From NCBI GenBank assembly GCA_021018815.1, contig JAITYX010000007.1:10788001-10852000 (forward strand): DNA of 64,000 nt. Reading direction: 5' to 3'. This DNA is from Talinum fruticosum (Eukaryota > Streptophyta > Magnoliopsida > Caryophyllales > Talinaceae). Position numbers and translations under genes: made by a program. Positions within the stretch are counted from its first letter, which is position 1, and each line of letters starts with the position of its first letter. Of the stretch, positions 38,041 through 50,900 are shown piece by piece. Below the pieces are notes generated by a model. It searched no databases. It was not told the DNA's origin and saw only the letters and a program-made list of their open reading frames with translations.

Positions 38041-41000
38041 ACAGCAGCTATAGAGACTTCAAGAGTACAGAGGCGAACTGCAGTGGGCAAAAATTGGGGC
38101 AACGAATCCTTTCCGCTAATTGAATTTCTGAAGTTCTCTCTCGATTTCGCTGTAAATTCGAGCTAGTCAAGATGAGTACCATGAAGTTTTGCCGTGAATG
38201 GTCAGTTCTTCTCTCTCAGCCCTTCTCGGATTCTTTTCCTTTGATAAATCAAAAGAAATTGCATGAATTTTCAACTTCCTATGATGCCCGAAATACTAAT
38301 GTTCGATAATTTTAAGCTCAAATTCGATTGGGTTCGTGGGCTACGGTTATTAGTTCTTTACTTGCAACAATCTTTTCTCCAGTTGTGTAATTTTGAGTTG
38401 GTGTAATTGAACAGCAACAACATTTTGTACCCGAAGGAGGATAGAGATCACAAGATTCTGCTCTATGCTTGCCATAACTGCGATCATCAGGTTCGTCTGT
38501 CTCCTCTTTTTCTCGTTGAGTAGCTCTGCTTATTAGGGTTTTAGGATTGTTAAATATTTGGGTCTTGACTTATGTTTAATCAAATTTGAGGGTTTGGAGG
38601 AAGTTGCATGGAGTTGGGCTTTTCGACCATGAGTTTTAGGGTTTTGTGCTAATGTAATTAGCTTACTAAATGACAGTTTTAACGGTGGATATTATGCATT
38701 TTTGCTGCTGCCTTTACCTCTTGGTGCACCTGTAGTCTCCTGAAGTAAACCCCAAAGAAGCCTTGAGTTGTTGGCTTTTCATAGATTTTCCTTTCATTCT
38801 CGTGCTTACATTGCATGAGTCGGTGGGTTACATAGGTTTTCATTACATTTGACTCGGTTAAGAGAAATCGTATTATTGTTGTTGTTGCTTGCCATTGTTG
38901 GTAGCTTGCTTCACGTCTTTCTTTGGGGGTTTATGTTTATCTTTTGCTTGATTGTCAGCCACAAATTTTTTCTCTTTCTTTGGGTGGGTCCAAAAATGCA
39001 TATGCTTAATATTAGAAATGTTTTCTATTGTTTTGAAAACACATACATTTGCCAAATTGGTAATCATGCCTGGAGGTCCTAGCTGTTGATTAACGGTTTA
39101 TTTGTTTATACAAATCCCTCCGCTATCCGGAATGAAGATTTATGTGTCGTCTTACCAATGTTTAAGCTGGTATGGTTTGATTTCTTAAGCGCTCAATGTT
39201 GTGCGGGAGGTTGCGGACAACAATTGTGTGTATAGGAATGAGATACATCATTCTGTTGGAGAACGTACTCGGGTCCTACAAGATGTAGCGGCGGATCCAA
39301 CTCTTCCCGCACCAAGTCTGCATTCGTTGTGCTAATTGCAATCATGGAGAGGTCTGTCTTTTCCGAGTGATCTTTATGTGTTGTTTTCATATACATTTAT
39401 ACCCATGTTGCTTAAACTTTTCCTTTTACTACAACCACAAGTACCACTAACGGACACCATGGACTCCCAACATATGGGTTTAGAATGGAAACATTGAATG
39501 TAAGACTATGGATTTCAACACTTGGGGCAAATACTTGTGTCATAGTCTTACAGGTGAATGATTTGGATGGTGTATCTTGATTGCTAATTTGATCATCCTA
39601 ACATGTTAAGATCTCTAGATCTTTTAGTTTTGACACTGGTATGTCGTTTAACTAAGTATATGAAATGCTCAAAGATGTTTGATGCGGATTATATGTGGCC
39701 TCTTTACATAAATATGTTACTAACGAGCAAAATTGAAGCATGATCTAAGCTATTTAGGGTACTTGCAAGCGATTTTGTATTTGGCATTGCCGGAGGTGGA
39801 GCCTTGTTAGGACATGAGGTATTCTAGATTGTTAATACTAAAGCTTGCAATTAGTCTGTGTTCCGGAAGAAAACAACATTGTTCCCCACCACTCCCCCCT
39901 CTCTTTTCTTTTGTTGGGGAATGAAGTCCTATTCCCGCACCTTGATGGTCTCCCATCTTAAGCGAGTAGAAAGAGGCATAGCCATTATATGAGCTCGATG
40001 GCTTACTTTGCCCCTAACTAGTTAAAAACACCCCATGCCTTGACTGGGAATATATTATAAGCCTCCGATCATATCAAAGAGACACAAATCAAAGAGAAGA
40101 AACACCCGCCACGGGACTCAACCAAAATCCCGGCTTCGGCATTGAAGCCGATGAATGTTGAAGCCAGCACCTTAACTCCTAGGACCCTCCCATGGGGCGG
40201 CGAGAGAAGTAAAAGTTCTTTTTTTGAAAATCAAAAGTTTACTTTTGACCTTGCCATTACCAAAATTAAAAAGGAAAGAAAGAAGAAATGATAAGGCTCT
40301 AAGTTCTTTTCATCAATGGCTTCCCTCGTATTTTCTAGACTAGGTTTTCGGTTTTATATAGACTTTTTTTAAATCGGTTTTATATAAACTTTAAACGAGT
40401 ATAATGATTGACATATTGATTTTCCACTACGATCGGATGTGCTGTTTTGTGTGCTAATTTATTGTTACTTTAAATATGAAATGTACAATTAACTTTTTGA
40501 CCAATACGAGAGCTAAGTAATTGAGTTATACTGTGCTTTGTACACTTTTCATTTGAGCCGTATGTTATGTATAGCGGGTGCTACAAAATTTCTCCCAAAA
40601 TTGATCTTGTTTACGTGATAATTCATTTGTCTTAAGAAAGTTACTTGTGTATTTGGTATCATTGTTCTAATCCAAGTCATACGGGACAAATGCGAGCAAG
40701 CTGCTAGAGGAGAGGAAGGTATGACGTTATTCTTCGTCTCGCTGCAATCCGAGTTGTGGTTATCGCTGGAGAGATTGATTGTACGTGATATGCTAACGAG
40801 TAACGAAGCTGCTGGTCTGTCTCCATTGTTATGTAACATTTTGGAACATTTTACCGAGGCTTGTGTGGTTTCTTGACTAACCAAAACATGACATGCCATT
40901 GTGCGCTCTTTGTAGTCCTGATCGTGCTTTATGCAAGTTGGGGTTGTCGACGTTCTCGATTGACATAGTCGGCACTTGACATGTATGACGAAATTGATGC

Positions 41001-42019
41001 TTATCTTCCGAAATGAATTGCATCTCTTGTAAGAACAGAACTAGAGTTTGAAACCTAAATGCTTTGAGATCAAACATGAAAAGATACTTCTTGGAAAATA
41101 TGGAAAAGGATAGAAAATTTTGGTTCCACTTCCAAAATTCGGATACTCGTCAACTATTGAAGTTTCATAAAAGTAAAAAATAAAAAATAAAAAAAACATT
41201 GAAGTTTTAATATAAAAAGACTTTTCAAAAGTTAGTCATCTATAGTCATATGTTCTATAGACCAATTGAAAGGGTTCTATTAACAAGAAATATCTACTTG
41301 ATTTTTTTTATTGTTAACTTGCAGAAAAATAATCTAAACCAACATATCACTTACAATCAAATGATCACAGATTATAAAAGGAAATCAATAGATTTTCTGA
41401 GATTAATACTACAAAATAAATTCTTTTATGTAACCATAATGCCTTTTAGGGCTAATTTAATAGAGACCAGTGACTTATTAGCATCCACACATTTTTTTAA
41501 GAAAAATTGACGCACTTGAAATTCAATCCCTAGTAAAAAAATTAATATTCAATGCTTGGACTCGAGCTCTTGATTGCCTATATCAAATATGCATGTAGAT
41601 ACCAATAAAGTGTTAGTTGAGGTAATAACAGTTTCACCCGATAAGGAGGATAACACAAATTTTATTCCCTGAAAATGCATTTATTGAGAGGAATTTTAGA
41701 ACGCTTGTTTCTTGAAAGAAATTATACAATTGATTAAAAATAAAAAAATAAAAATAAAATATACATTTAGATCACAAGATACCATACAATAACCTATAAT
41801 TGCTATTAATTATTTTATTTTGGTTTATTTTTATACATCATAAGTCCTTTTTTTCTTTTAATTAATTAAATGAACCTTTCACCAACGTTACAAAGATGAC
41901 GACAAGAATAAAGACTTGAACAATAGCGGTTTGCACAAACTTGGGATTTCCTCGTCGAGTTTTCTCTCTCCTCCTCCGATTACCTCGATTGGCCGACTCT
42001 TCCACCTTCTACCACCTTC
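38041..42019. repeat. Segmental duplication, copy D
   Basis: Matches copy C from ACAGCAGCTAT (28534 in C) to ACCACCTTC (32478 in C). It lacks the 2-kb upstream part and the MITE present in A-C, so its left breakpoint sits just upstream of the NRPB9 leader. Confidence 0.9.
38172..40778 (+). pseudogene. NRPB9/RPB9 copy D, frame interrupted
   Basis: Exons 38172-38200, 38415-38490 (open, ends CHNCDHQ), 39207-39366 and 40697-40778. Exon 3 is open through GERTRVLQDVAADPTLP, then shifts at CTTCCCGC (one C short). The exon 3 acceptor reads TGCGGGAGG and its donor TTCCGAGTG, where other copies have TGCAGGAGG and TTCCAGGTG. Exon 4 starts TGCGAGCAAGCTGCT and has GTCTCGCTGC. Most lesions sit on CAG/CTG words. 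Its promoter region differs from that of copies A-C. Confidence 0.82.
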
Positions 42020-42020
42020 T

Positions 42021-42627
42021 ACCCCAAAGAAGCCTTGAGTTGTTGGCTTTTCATAGATTTTCCTTTCATTCTCGTGCTTATATTGCATGAGTCGGTGGGT
42101 TACATAGGTTTTCATTACATTTGACTCGGTTAAGAGAAATATGTATTATTGTTGTTGTTGCTTGCCATTGTTGGTAGCTTGCTTCACGTCTTTGTTGGGG
42201 GTTTATGTTTATCTTTTGCTTGATTGTTAGCCACAAATTTTTTCTCTTTCTTTGGGTGGGTTCAAAAATGCAGATGCTTAATATTAGAAATGTTTTCTAT
42301 TGTTTATACAACAAGTAAAATAATAATGGAAGGAATCAAGTTGTTAACCTTAAATTAATTAAAATATCAGTCAATTTATACAACAAAATATTTCAGAAGT
42401 TTCTTTATACAATCGAATTTATAATGCATTAAATGACACTATTATATGTGTGAAAGTCAGATCTATCTAAATTGTGTGTATTTAATTAAATTGGATCATA
42501 TTGTACCTATAAACACATTTTTTAGGAAGAATTAATATCCTAATGCATTGATGAATGGTGAGTCCAAGAAGTTCCAATTTCAATCTACAAGGCAAGATAA
42601 ATTTATTCATGACTCCCTAAATATATA
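42021..42627. repeat. Scrambled fragments of the NRPB9 unit
   Basis: 42021-42303 matches NRPB9 intron 2 (from about 29248 in copy C: ACCCCAAAGAAGCCTTGAG to GAAATGTTTTCTATTG). 42313-42627 matches the region upstream of the gene (about 28218-28527 in C). The two pieces are in the same orientation but in reversed order relative to the unit. Confidence 0.85.
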
Positions 42628-43022
42628 AAAACATGTGAAAGCAAGGCTTTTTATTCATCCGGTTTTAGAATTATCATATCTTATAATTATGGCTGGTCAA
42701 AGACATTGTGCTCATATATATGGACCAATCAATTATTTAAATTCGATATAATAATTTAATAGTAATTTATTTTTGTTTTTTTTTCACTCAAAGTGGAACA
42801 GCTTACGCGTTTTATCCCCTGTAATGTAAATTACATTCATAAACAGTAGACGCCAACTCGGAAAAAATTACTGTTAAAAGTTAAAACGTGTCGGTGACTT
42901 TTTTGACTTTTTTTTCCCTCTAAAGCTCCTCCCTTTCCTTTCCAGCATAAAACACACCATCTCTTCCTCCACACTCACTTCTTCACTCTCTCTCTCTCTC
43001 TCTCTCTCTAAACACCAAATCA
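42628..43022 (+). promoter_or_regulatory. Upstream region of the extensin-like gene
   Basis: AT-rich promoter region with CATAAAACAC near 42946, a possible TATA-like element, and a (CT)n leader at 42986-43009 just before the start codon. CT-rich leaders are common in plant genes. Confidence 0.35.
42986..43009. repeat. (CT)n microsatellite in the 5' leader
   Basis: Pure CT tract 13 bases upstream of the ATG at 43023. Confidence 0.9.
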
Positions 43023-43503
43023 ATGGCGACCCACCGGAAAACAATAACAACGCTCTCTCTCCTCCCCTTCCTCCTTCTCCTCCACCATCTTCATCTGACG
43101 GCCGCCGTCTACGATATTGCCTGCGATTGCGACCCGGCCTCGCCTCCACCTCCGTCGCAGTCTCCTCCACCGCCTTCGCCTCCGCCTCCGCAATCCTGTC
43201 CTCCTCCCCCTCCCCACCCGCCGGCGGGACGTTCTACTACTCCCCTCCGCCACCCTCTCAGCCCGCCTACAACCCTCCGCCGTCGCCAAGCGGCGGCGTA
43301 TATTACTTTCCCCCGCCGTATCACTACGGCCCGGCACCGCCGCCGCCGAACCCGATCGTTCCCTACTTCCCTTTTACTATCACAACCCGCCACCGCCTCC
43401 GAATTCTGGCGCCATTTCTCTGTCCAAGAATTATTCGATTTTCTCGGCATTTTTATCGGCTCCAGTAGTGCTTGTTTTACTTTTGTTCATCAGAATGAAT
43501 TGA
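43023..43503 (+). CDS. Small extensin-like proline-rich, probably GPI-anchored protein
   Basis: Cell-wall protein of about 160 residues if read through. It has a signal peptide (TTLSLLPFLLLLHHLHL), a CDCDP motif, Ser-Pro repeats (SPPPPSPPPP), a Tyr-rich block (GGTFYYSPPPPSQPAYNPPP, PPPYHYGPAPPPPNPIVPY) and a hydrophobic tail (FSAFLSAPVVLVLLLF) before the stop at 43501-43503. This matches short plant proteins annotated as leucine-rich-repeat extensin-like but without LRRs. As sequenced the frame shifts twice, at a C run about 43212-43215 and a T run 43372-43375, each one base short. The three frames join into one sensible protein, so error is favoured over decay. No intron. Confidence 0.8.
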
Positions 43504-46500
43504 AATTCCATGGTGATTGGATGAAGGAAAAGCTTTACAGATCTGAGGCAAAAGGGAGGAGATAGAGAGAGAGAAAGGGATGGAGCTAGCCAGCGACCTT
43601 AGCGCCGGCGCTGGTGGAATGACGATAGTGCCCTTCATTGCTCGGATCCAGACTAGTAAAGATGGCAAGGACCTCTCTCTCTCTTCACAGTTGTCTGTAA
43701 TTTGGTGTAGAATTAATATTAGTTTACCACTAAATATTTAAAATATTGTTATTTTCATGAAAATGTAGTTTTCGTATTATTTTTACGTTGAAAAAGTGTA
43801 ATTTCTGGTAGATAATTAATTCATCATATTTTGATCTTCAGATGCTGATGCAGCTGAATCATGTGTATCAGTAGTTTCTTCACAATTTTTTTTCTTTTTA
43901 TATAAAAAAAGAGTATTTTATTCACAATTTATTCAGATTAACTGAACTATAGCAATATTTAATCCACATTGAACCGAACTTTTATTAAATTTAAGTTTTT
44001 TTTCCTGATGAACAATGTTTCGAAAATGATTATATATGTTGGATAATATGTATTCGTACATTAATGAAAATCTAATATAATAATACCTCCTTTTTAGATC
44101 AAAATTTTAATTTACATTAATTTTTTTATCAAAAAAAAATCATTTACAATAATAAGAAGAGTTCAAATTAAGTCTATTAATTTGAATAAAATTGTATATA
44201 TAAAGTAGTAAAATTTAGTGAAATTATACAATATAGTCTATTGTGCTCCAATCAAACACTTGATTATGTGTAGATTATTCTATACAAATCAAAATAATAT
44301 AATGCTAGACTTCTCTCTATATGTATACACACACATGTCTAAATCAACTTCAATAACGGTGTATTCATACTAAAATGAGTCGGGTTTATCTATTACTTTC
44401 TCGATATACTTTTTGCCTAGTGTAAATTAACTACATGTTTAAGCCATTGGTTTGTTGTAAAGTGGTAGTGCTTTTGGCAATTAGAATGTTTCGTTTGAGA
44501 CGATTAATGGAATTTCAAATCAGAAGATGAAAAGAAAATTAAAGTTTAATTATGAATGCTGGATTTTATAATTGAGGAGGGTTCTTGAAAAAGTGTAAAG
44601 CTACAATTTTGATGTTGGGATTTTCTGTCATGACCCATGAGAATTATTCTTTTGTAGAATTCAAGTACAAAACCACACAACAAGTAGAAGAATCTGGATT
44701 ACTCCAGAACTATCTTTAATTTTTATCATTTTCCTGACAAATGATGTCCATAGTCAGAGAAAAAAATCCCAGCTTTGATTATATTGGATTGAAGCATAAT
44801 GTCTCTTTATGAATTAGTGGGTGGTCAATAGTTTTTAAGTTTAAGGTCTAACGGAGTCAATCTCTTTATAATTTTACGGTTCAGGAGTAAGGCTGTTACA
44901 TTAAACCCTTTTTACATTTTTCGATATTTGAATAGGGACGGTTATTATATATGCATGGCATAATATTAATGTTGGAATTTGGAAGTATGAGAGATTGTAA
45001 TAAAAATGGATGATTGTGTACTCCAACTTGTCTACTTTATTTGCATGCAATTATTTTAGTTTCCATTTCCAGATAGAAATGGATTGTGGGTATCGTTATT
45101 CATGAATATAATCATTAGATTGAATTTCCAAGTACAAATTAGAGAACCCACCGTGTGCCAATTAAACACTGTTCCTGGACTTTAAAGCCTTTTTACCCTT
45201 TGCATGCATAACTATAATAACATATTGAATCTTTCAATTTAAAAAATAATTTAAATTGTTTCCATTGTTTCTCTTCTATTGAATCGATACCTCATAATAT
45301 AACTTTTACATGAAAACTCACAAATCTTGTATATTCTTACCGATGAAAAGAGTTAAGATATCGGGGATTGTTATTTGACAAAAACCGATGACAACTTTAG
45401 AAAACTGTCCATATATATGTTCAAGTTGGTTGTATAGGGAGATAAATATAATAGTATTATTAGAAACGATGAAAAAGCATTTCTTTTAGGGGCATGAAAA
45501 AGTTATTTTTTGTTAGAAACTCTCAAACGTATTAATTTTTTTTTTTCTTTGGAGGAAGATAAAAATTATTTTTCTAGTTGTTTCGAGGAAATAATTTTGA
45601 ATTTAAGGGAAGAAAATAAGCCTCACTTACATTAATACAATAACAATTTTTCAACATGAATTTAAATTTTAAAGAATTTGAAAAAAATCATTTATAGACA
45701 GCTTAAGAATAGCAATAGTTTTGTTAATAAATGGCATCTAAAATAAAAAATAAAAAAATGGAAAATAAAATTAGGAAGAGGCATAGGCCCAAAACTAGTG
45801 TGTGGTAAGTGGGCAAACAAGAAGTAACCGAATCATATACAGATATGGGTCAATTTGAAAGAGATGGAGTGGATCTTATGAATAGGGCCTGGGCCTGGGC
45901 CTGAAGAAGGAAAATTTTTAGTTGGGCTTATACTACTTTTTTGTTTTTTTCCTTATAAATGTGTTTTGGTTTTAAAATCTTAGATATATCGAAAACATGT
46001 CTATAATTATAAAATTTTTAGTAATAGTAATTATTTTTTAACACACACATAATTAAAAAAATACAAAATTTAATGATAAAATTTGAAATTATATACGTTG
46101 AACATTTTATTTTTACTAAATTTATTGTTTAGCTTAATTAAATGATTAACTTTGTTTTCAATCCTTAGGACAAAATCTAACACAGAATTAATCAAATTAA
46201 GGTTTTTTATGGAGGGCGTATTTTTGGGGAAAAAGATATTTTATTAGATTCTCATTCTATACTTGCGAAGCGAGTGGACTCTCATTCAGCATCTTTGCTT
46301 TGATATTTTTGGACCAATACCAGGGACACGTTTGCTCGGATTTTTATTATTATTTTTTTTTTTGGGAGAGAAAATCTTTGATAATTCTCAGGCCAAAAAT
46401 GTTGCTACCTTCAGATATTCTTTAGATACCCCAAAAAACAACCTCTACTTTTTCGAGCAAGAAACCTCATAAATTATAAAAAATATTTAAATCCGAGTTT

Positions 46501-47337
46501 TAACATCCCTTCAAGCTGCAAGTGTTTAGAAAATTTTTTTTAACAAAGTATAATTTCAAAGATTCAAATTTGTATTGTCCTTTATAAATCTTTACTCTAT
46601 ACCCATCTATTTTAGTTGACCTCAAAAAACTAATTATTAATGGGTAAAGTTTCAAAGTCAATTCCATCCTATTAATCAAAATTTATACAAGGAGTACCAA
46701 CATAAACTATAATCATTCATGGTATTAATTAGACTAATACAACTTGATGTATGATACTTTTTTAAATAATCTTTCGTTAGTTAATATGTCGATTTGTGAA
46801 AAAAGAGCTACCTCAGTTCTTAACATAAGTTTTAACTTAAAATTTTTATTTTAAACAAATAATACTTAAACCATCTAATCGATCACTATAACTGTCCAAA
46901 CGGACATTTCTCATAATTATTGTAATGAATTTTAACTATAAACTAAAAAAATTACAATTAATTTATAAATATTACTTCTACAGATTTTAAAATACTTTTT
47001 AGTGGAAAAAAAACTAAATAACTACAAATAGAAGAATTTCGGAAATTTATAATCCAAAAGGATAATATTAGGTGTAGAGCAAATGATATTTATATTCATA
47101 GGATGTGAATGAAATTGGCCACTCAAGTGAAGACTGGAAATCTTCACCAATGACAAAGCTATGAAAAGCTTTACAAAAGAGAGACCCATTTTCCGCTTTT
47201 CTTGATTCTTCAAGAAACAGAAGGTACACTTTCCCTAAAAATTCCTACTAATTTACCCCCTAAAATCACTCCTACTAATTCACCTCAAACTAGACACCAA
47301 AAACCCTAAAAAATTATACCAATCCTCTTCTTCTCCA
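43504..47337. other. AT-rich intergenic region, no gene seen
   Basis: 3' UTR of the extensin-like gene to about 43740, then 3.5 kb of AT-rich DNA. It contains short homopolymers and a small GGGCCT triplication near 45886-45902. Open frames are short and unlike known proteins. Confidence 0.45.
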
Positions 47338-47971
47338 CTAAGCATAGACAGAGCCATAAGAGAGTGACATCAAGAGCACAGCAGCTTGCTCTTCCTCCCC
47401 CAACTTTCTCCTATGTGGCTTGTTATCCACCGCTGATCTTTGCATCATCACCTCCCTCCCGAGGGCTATCAACCGTTGATGAAGTGGGCTCCCCAATCTG
47501 CTGCCTGTACCACTGCCATTGCTGCTTTTCTTTTGTTTCTTCTCATCTTGTTTTAACCCCATGATGGCTCTTCTCTTCTTCCTGCTTCTGATCCCACATG
47601 CATTGCACAGTGACTGCAGTCATGGCCGTACAAACCCGTCAGATCCTCGAACTTAGTTGATCCAACGGCTGGGATTAGGAGAGAGAAAGGGAGGACGTAC
47701 CTTAGGGCCAGCAGGGCCGCCGCGCCAGAGGGGGTTTTGGAGGTGCCACAATCAGCACAGCGTTTGATCTCGGTGGGTTGGCTCTCGTCGGAGGAAACTC
47801 CATCTGGGTATTTGTTATTCATGTCCTCTCTGTCTGATCTCTGCGAAAATTGATGAAATCAAAGCCCAAACATCAACATTTCGGATGGTTTACAAACCCC
47901 AAAAAATGATCAGAACAGGGGAGGAGGCAACAGGGATGTGATCAACTCACCTTCCGATTTAGATCCGCCAT
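47338..47971 (-). CDS. LLM-domain B-class GATA transcription factor (GATA15/16/17-like)
   Basis: Nuclear zinc-finger factor of the B-GATA class, which acts in greening and in light, cytokinin and gibberellin responses. Three exons on the minus strand: 47971-47951 (MADLNRK), 47840-47701 and 47613-47338; about 145 residues. The CX2C-X18-CX2C finger is split by the intron after GPK: CADCGTSKTP before it, SLCNACGIRSRKKRRA after it. The C-terminus ends AAVLLMSLSYGSVYA, the diagnostic LLM motif. The first exon is inferred from GTGAGT and CGCAG splice sites that keep frame; an alternative start is the ATG at 47822. One frame break occurs in the finger at a five-G run on + (47730-47734), one base short of what the finger needs. 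Confidence 0.88.
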
Positions 47972-50900
47972 CTCTGGTCAATCTTTCGAATGTCTGGGAC
48001 GAACCCAGAAAAATTAACAGTTGAAGGAACAGCGGGTAGGGCTCTGATTGATCAGACGATGAGAAATTGGATGTAGATTGAAAAACCCTAATAAGTCCCC
48101 TTGACAGAACAGAACAGAAAGGAGATGTGTTTTCAAGGTGGAAGACAGAGGAAGAACGAATGATCAGATAACCAAAGGAGGAGATCAAAGGCTGAGAATG
48201 AATGAGATCAAAGGAGGAAGACAGAGTGAGAGTGTGGGTGGAAGGTAGAAGAGTGATCACAGCAGGAGCTAAGAACACTCGAAAATGGAGAGAGAGAGAG
48301 ATAGAGAGTGATGAGGAGAGAAATGGAATGGAGGGAGGGGGTGAGATTTTTGCAGAAAATATTTTGAGTTGAGAGATTAAACCGACATTGAAATATAAGG
48401 GGGGTGGAGGAGAGAGAAAGAACCGACAGAGAGACTTATCCGCGGCCGAATGAATGAATGAAGGGAGAAGAAGAAGGGGCAATCGAATCGAAAAAACCCT
48501 AATACCCTTTTGGGAATGTGTCTAATGACTATTTTGCCCTTTCTCTTTGAAAATTTTTTATCATCAACTCCTCCCGCCAAACATTTCACATTTTGGAGCG
48601 GCTACTATACATTTCAGATTTCAATTTTGTGTATGAAAAATTAGTTTAGTGAATTTTGGCTCCACTTTTAAATTTTTGTATTTCTTTCTATTATAAATTG
48701 AGGATAATAATGTTATTGTTTTAGATGATCTTTTAAATTATCAAATAATTTGTAATTATTAATTGAAGTGATTTAGGCGTCGAGCAATACAAATAGCGTA
48801 AGAGTATATTCTTAAGTTTTATTGCTACTTATTTTTTTATATGTTCCTTATCTGTAGAGATTACAAGACAGCTCAATTTCAAAGCATGTTTACTATGGTT
48901 CAAAGTTCCAGCTATCAAAAACTATTTCAATTTTATTAACGAAAAAATATTATTGTATCCCAATGAAATGCATTTTCAAGATGCACAATTACATATCCTT
49001 TGCTAGTAAATAATCCAATTAAACACAAGAAAAATATAACTAATTAAAATTTCTTAATACGTTATTCTAATTTTAGATGTGATCATTAAAGTGTTTGATA
49101 TTAACTTAATCATTGTCATTGTTCATCCGATCGTACTACTCAATATACCATGAGATATTCTACGTTCACCAAATTTTTAGCTTAATCCTTATAATTGAAC
49201 GTAATAGTTTTCTCCCAACTTCATAACAAATAATTTTTTTAAAAAAAATAGCATTCATGTTTCCCAATTGAATAATCGATGGCTAGTTTTGGAAAGGGCA
49301 AAGAAAGGGGGTGTGATTCTTATGAAACCAACCGAACCCAACCCGCCAAAGAATGAAGAAAGGGCGCGCATTTTCTACAATCTTCTCATTTTTGGAGGGA
49401 GAAAATATGTCAAAGTGTGTGGCGCCAATTCCTCTCTCTTCACTTGGGATTGGGAGTGGGAGTGAGAGTGACTTATGGATGCCTTCTTATTTAATTAAGC
49501 TCAAATCCTTGTCAATAGAGTTTAGTCCATTTAATTAATTAATTAATTAAATGAAAAATTATCGATTAATTAATTAATTAATTAAGGGGAAAAACAAAAC
49601 AGAATGTTCAAATGTTAGCTCAAAAGTCAGTTTTCCCTCTCATCTGCTTCTTTATAGGATGTACACATCCAAATTATTCATACGGCTCGTTATACGACCA
49701 GAAAATATTCGAGTAATTTTGCTGTCATATATGAATAATTAATTAGTGGGATTGCATATTCACGGCTTTTTGTAACAGTACTTAATAGTATAATTTGGAT
49801 GAAAAAGTAATAACCAAGTATATAGATTTATCTCTTATCTCGCATATTTTAGGTCGATTCACTTTAAAAAATTTCTTCACTATATGTGTAGAAGAATGTC
49901 TGTTATTATATATCGGAAAAGTTAATATTAGTTTTGATTATGCAAATAACATAAAGGAATTCTATACAAAATGTAATTTTTTTGGGGGTATGTTTATGAT
50001 TTTACAAATTGGATGATCAATGGAAATGGAAAATTGCAACACTAAGCTAACTTCATACACCTCTATCATTAATATTATTTTGTAGTCTAATACAAATTCA
50101 AAAGCTGAGCACCAAAAAGTGGGGAAAAGGGAAAAAGAGAGGGTAAAGGATATTTGTCAAAACTATGAATAATTGTATTGGATGGCAATAAACACACCAA
50201 GCACCTCAATTCAGTTTAAACCACTCCTTGATGATGAGATCTTCAATAGGGCAAAGGCAGTGACCCCATATTGGATTACCTTTTAATCTATTCTAGTTAT
50301 CTCATTAATCTTTAGATGGAAAACTTTATCATTAAAAAAGACGCTATGTTTAAATTACAGCTGCTTATAATTGTGTACATCTTTTTATAACTAATTTTAC
50401 AATTCCTTATATTTCCTTACAACTAAATGAAACGGGATCATACACCTAATTTTTTCATCTTTGAAAACACTTTTCAAAACAATCACTAGTTTGTGCATGT
50501 ATTTTTTTAAAGCACTCGTTACAACTCCTTACAATATGTAAATATTTTATTAATATTGCCTGTGTTTGCATTATTTGGGCATATAAATTCTCAAATAATG
50601 CAAAAGAGTTTATTTTTAAAACATACGCGTTTTGTTTGTGCATGTAAGTTCTCAAATAATGCAATTTTTATACATACTTGCATATGCAATTCCCACCGTC
50701 TGTGTATCTCAAATTTATTCACAATAACTATTTTTTTTATAATTATTTTTATTTCATTAATTTATATGTTAGTATCGATATTCAAAACAATCTGACCACT
50801 TGACTTATACTCTAAACTGGGCCTAAATCTCACAATAGCATAATCACCATTTTCTCTTACACCTAAAAAGTATCTAAACCAGAATCCTCGCGGTTTCCAT

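Noticed and set aside
11690..42627. Long terminal repeats of a giant retrotransposon as explanation for the repeated units
   Set aside because: Units contain a spliced host gene, lack TG...CA ends and any gag-pol, and are tandem/segmental copies rather than paired LTRs.
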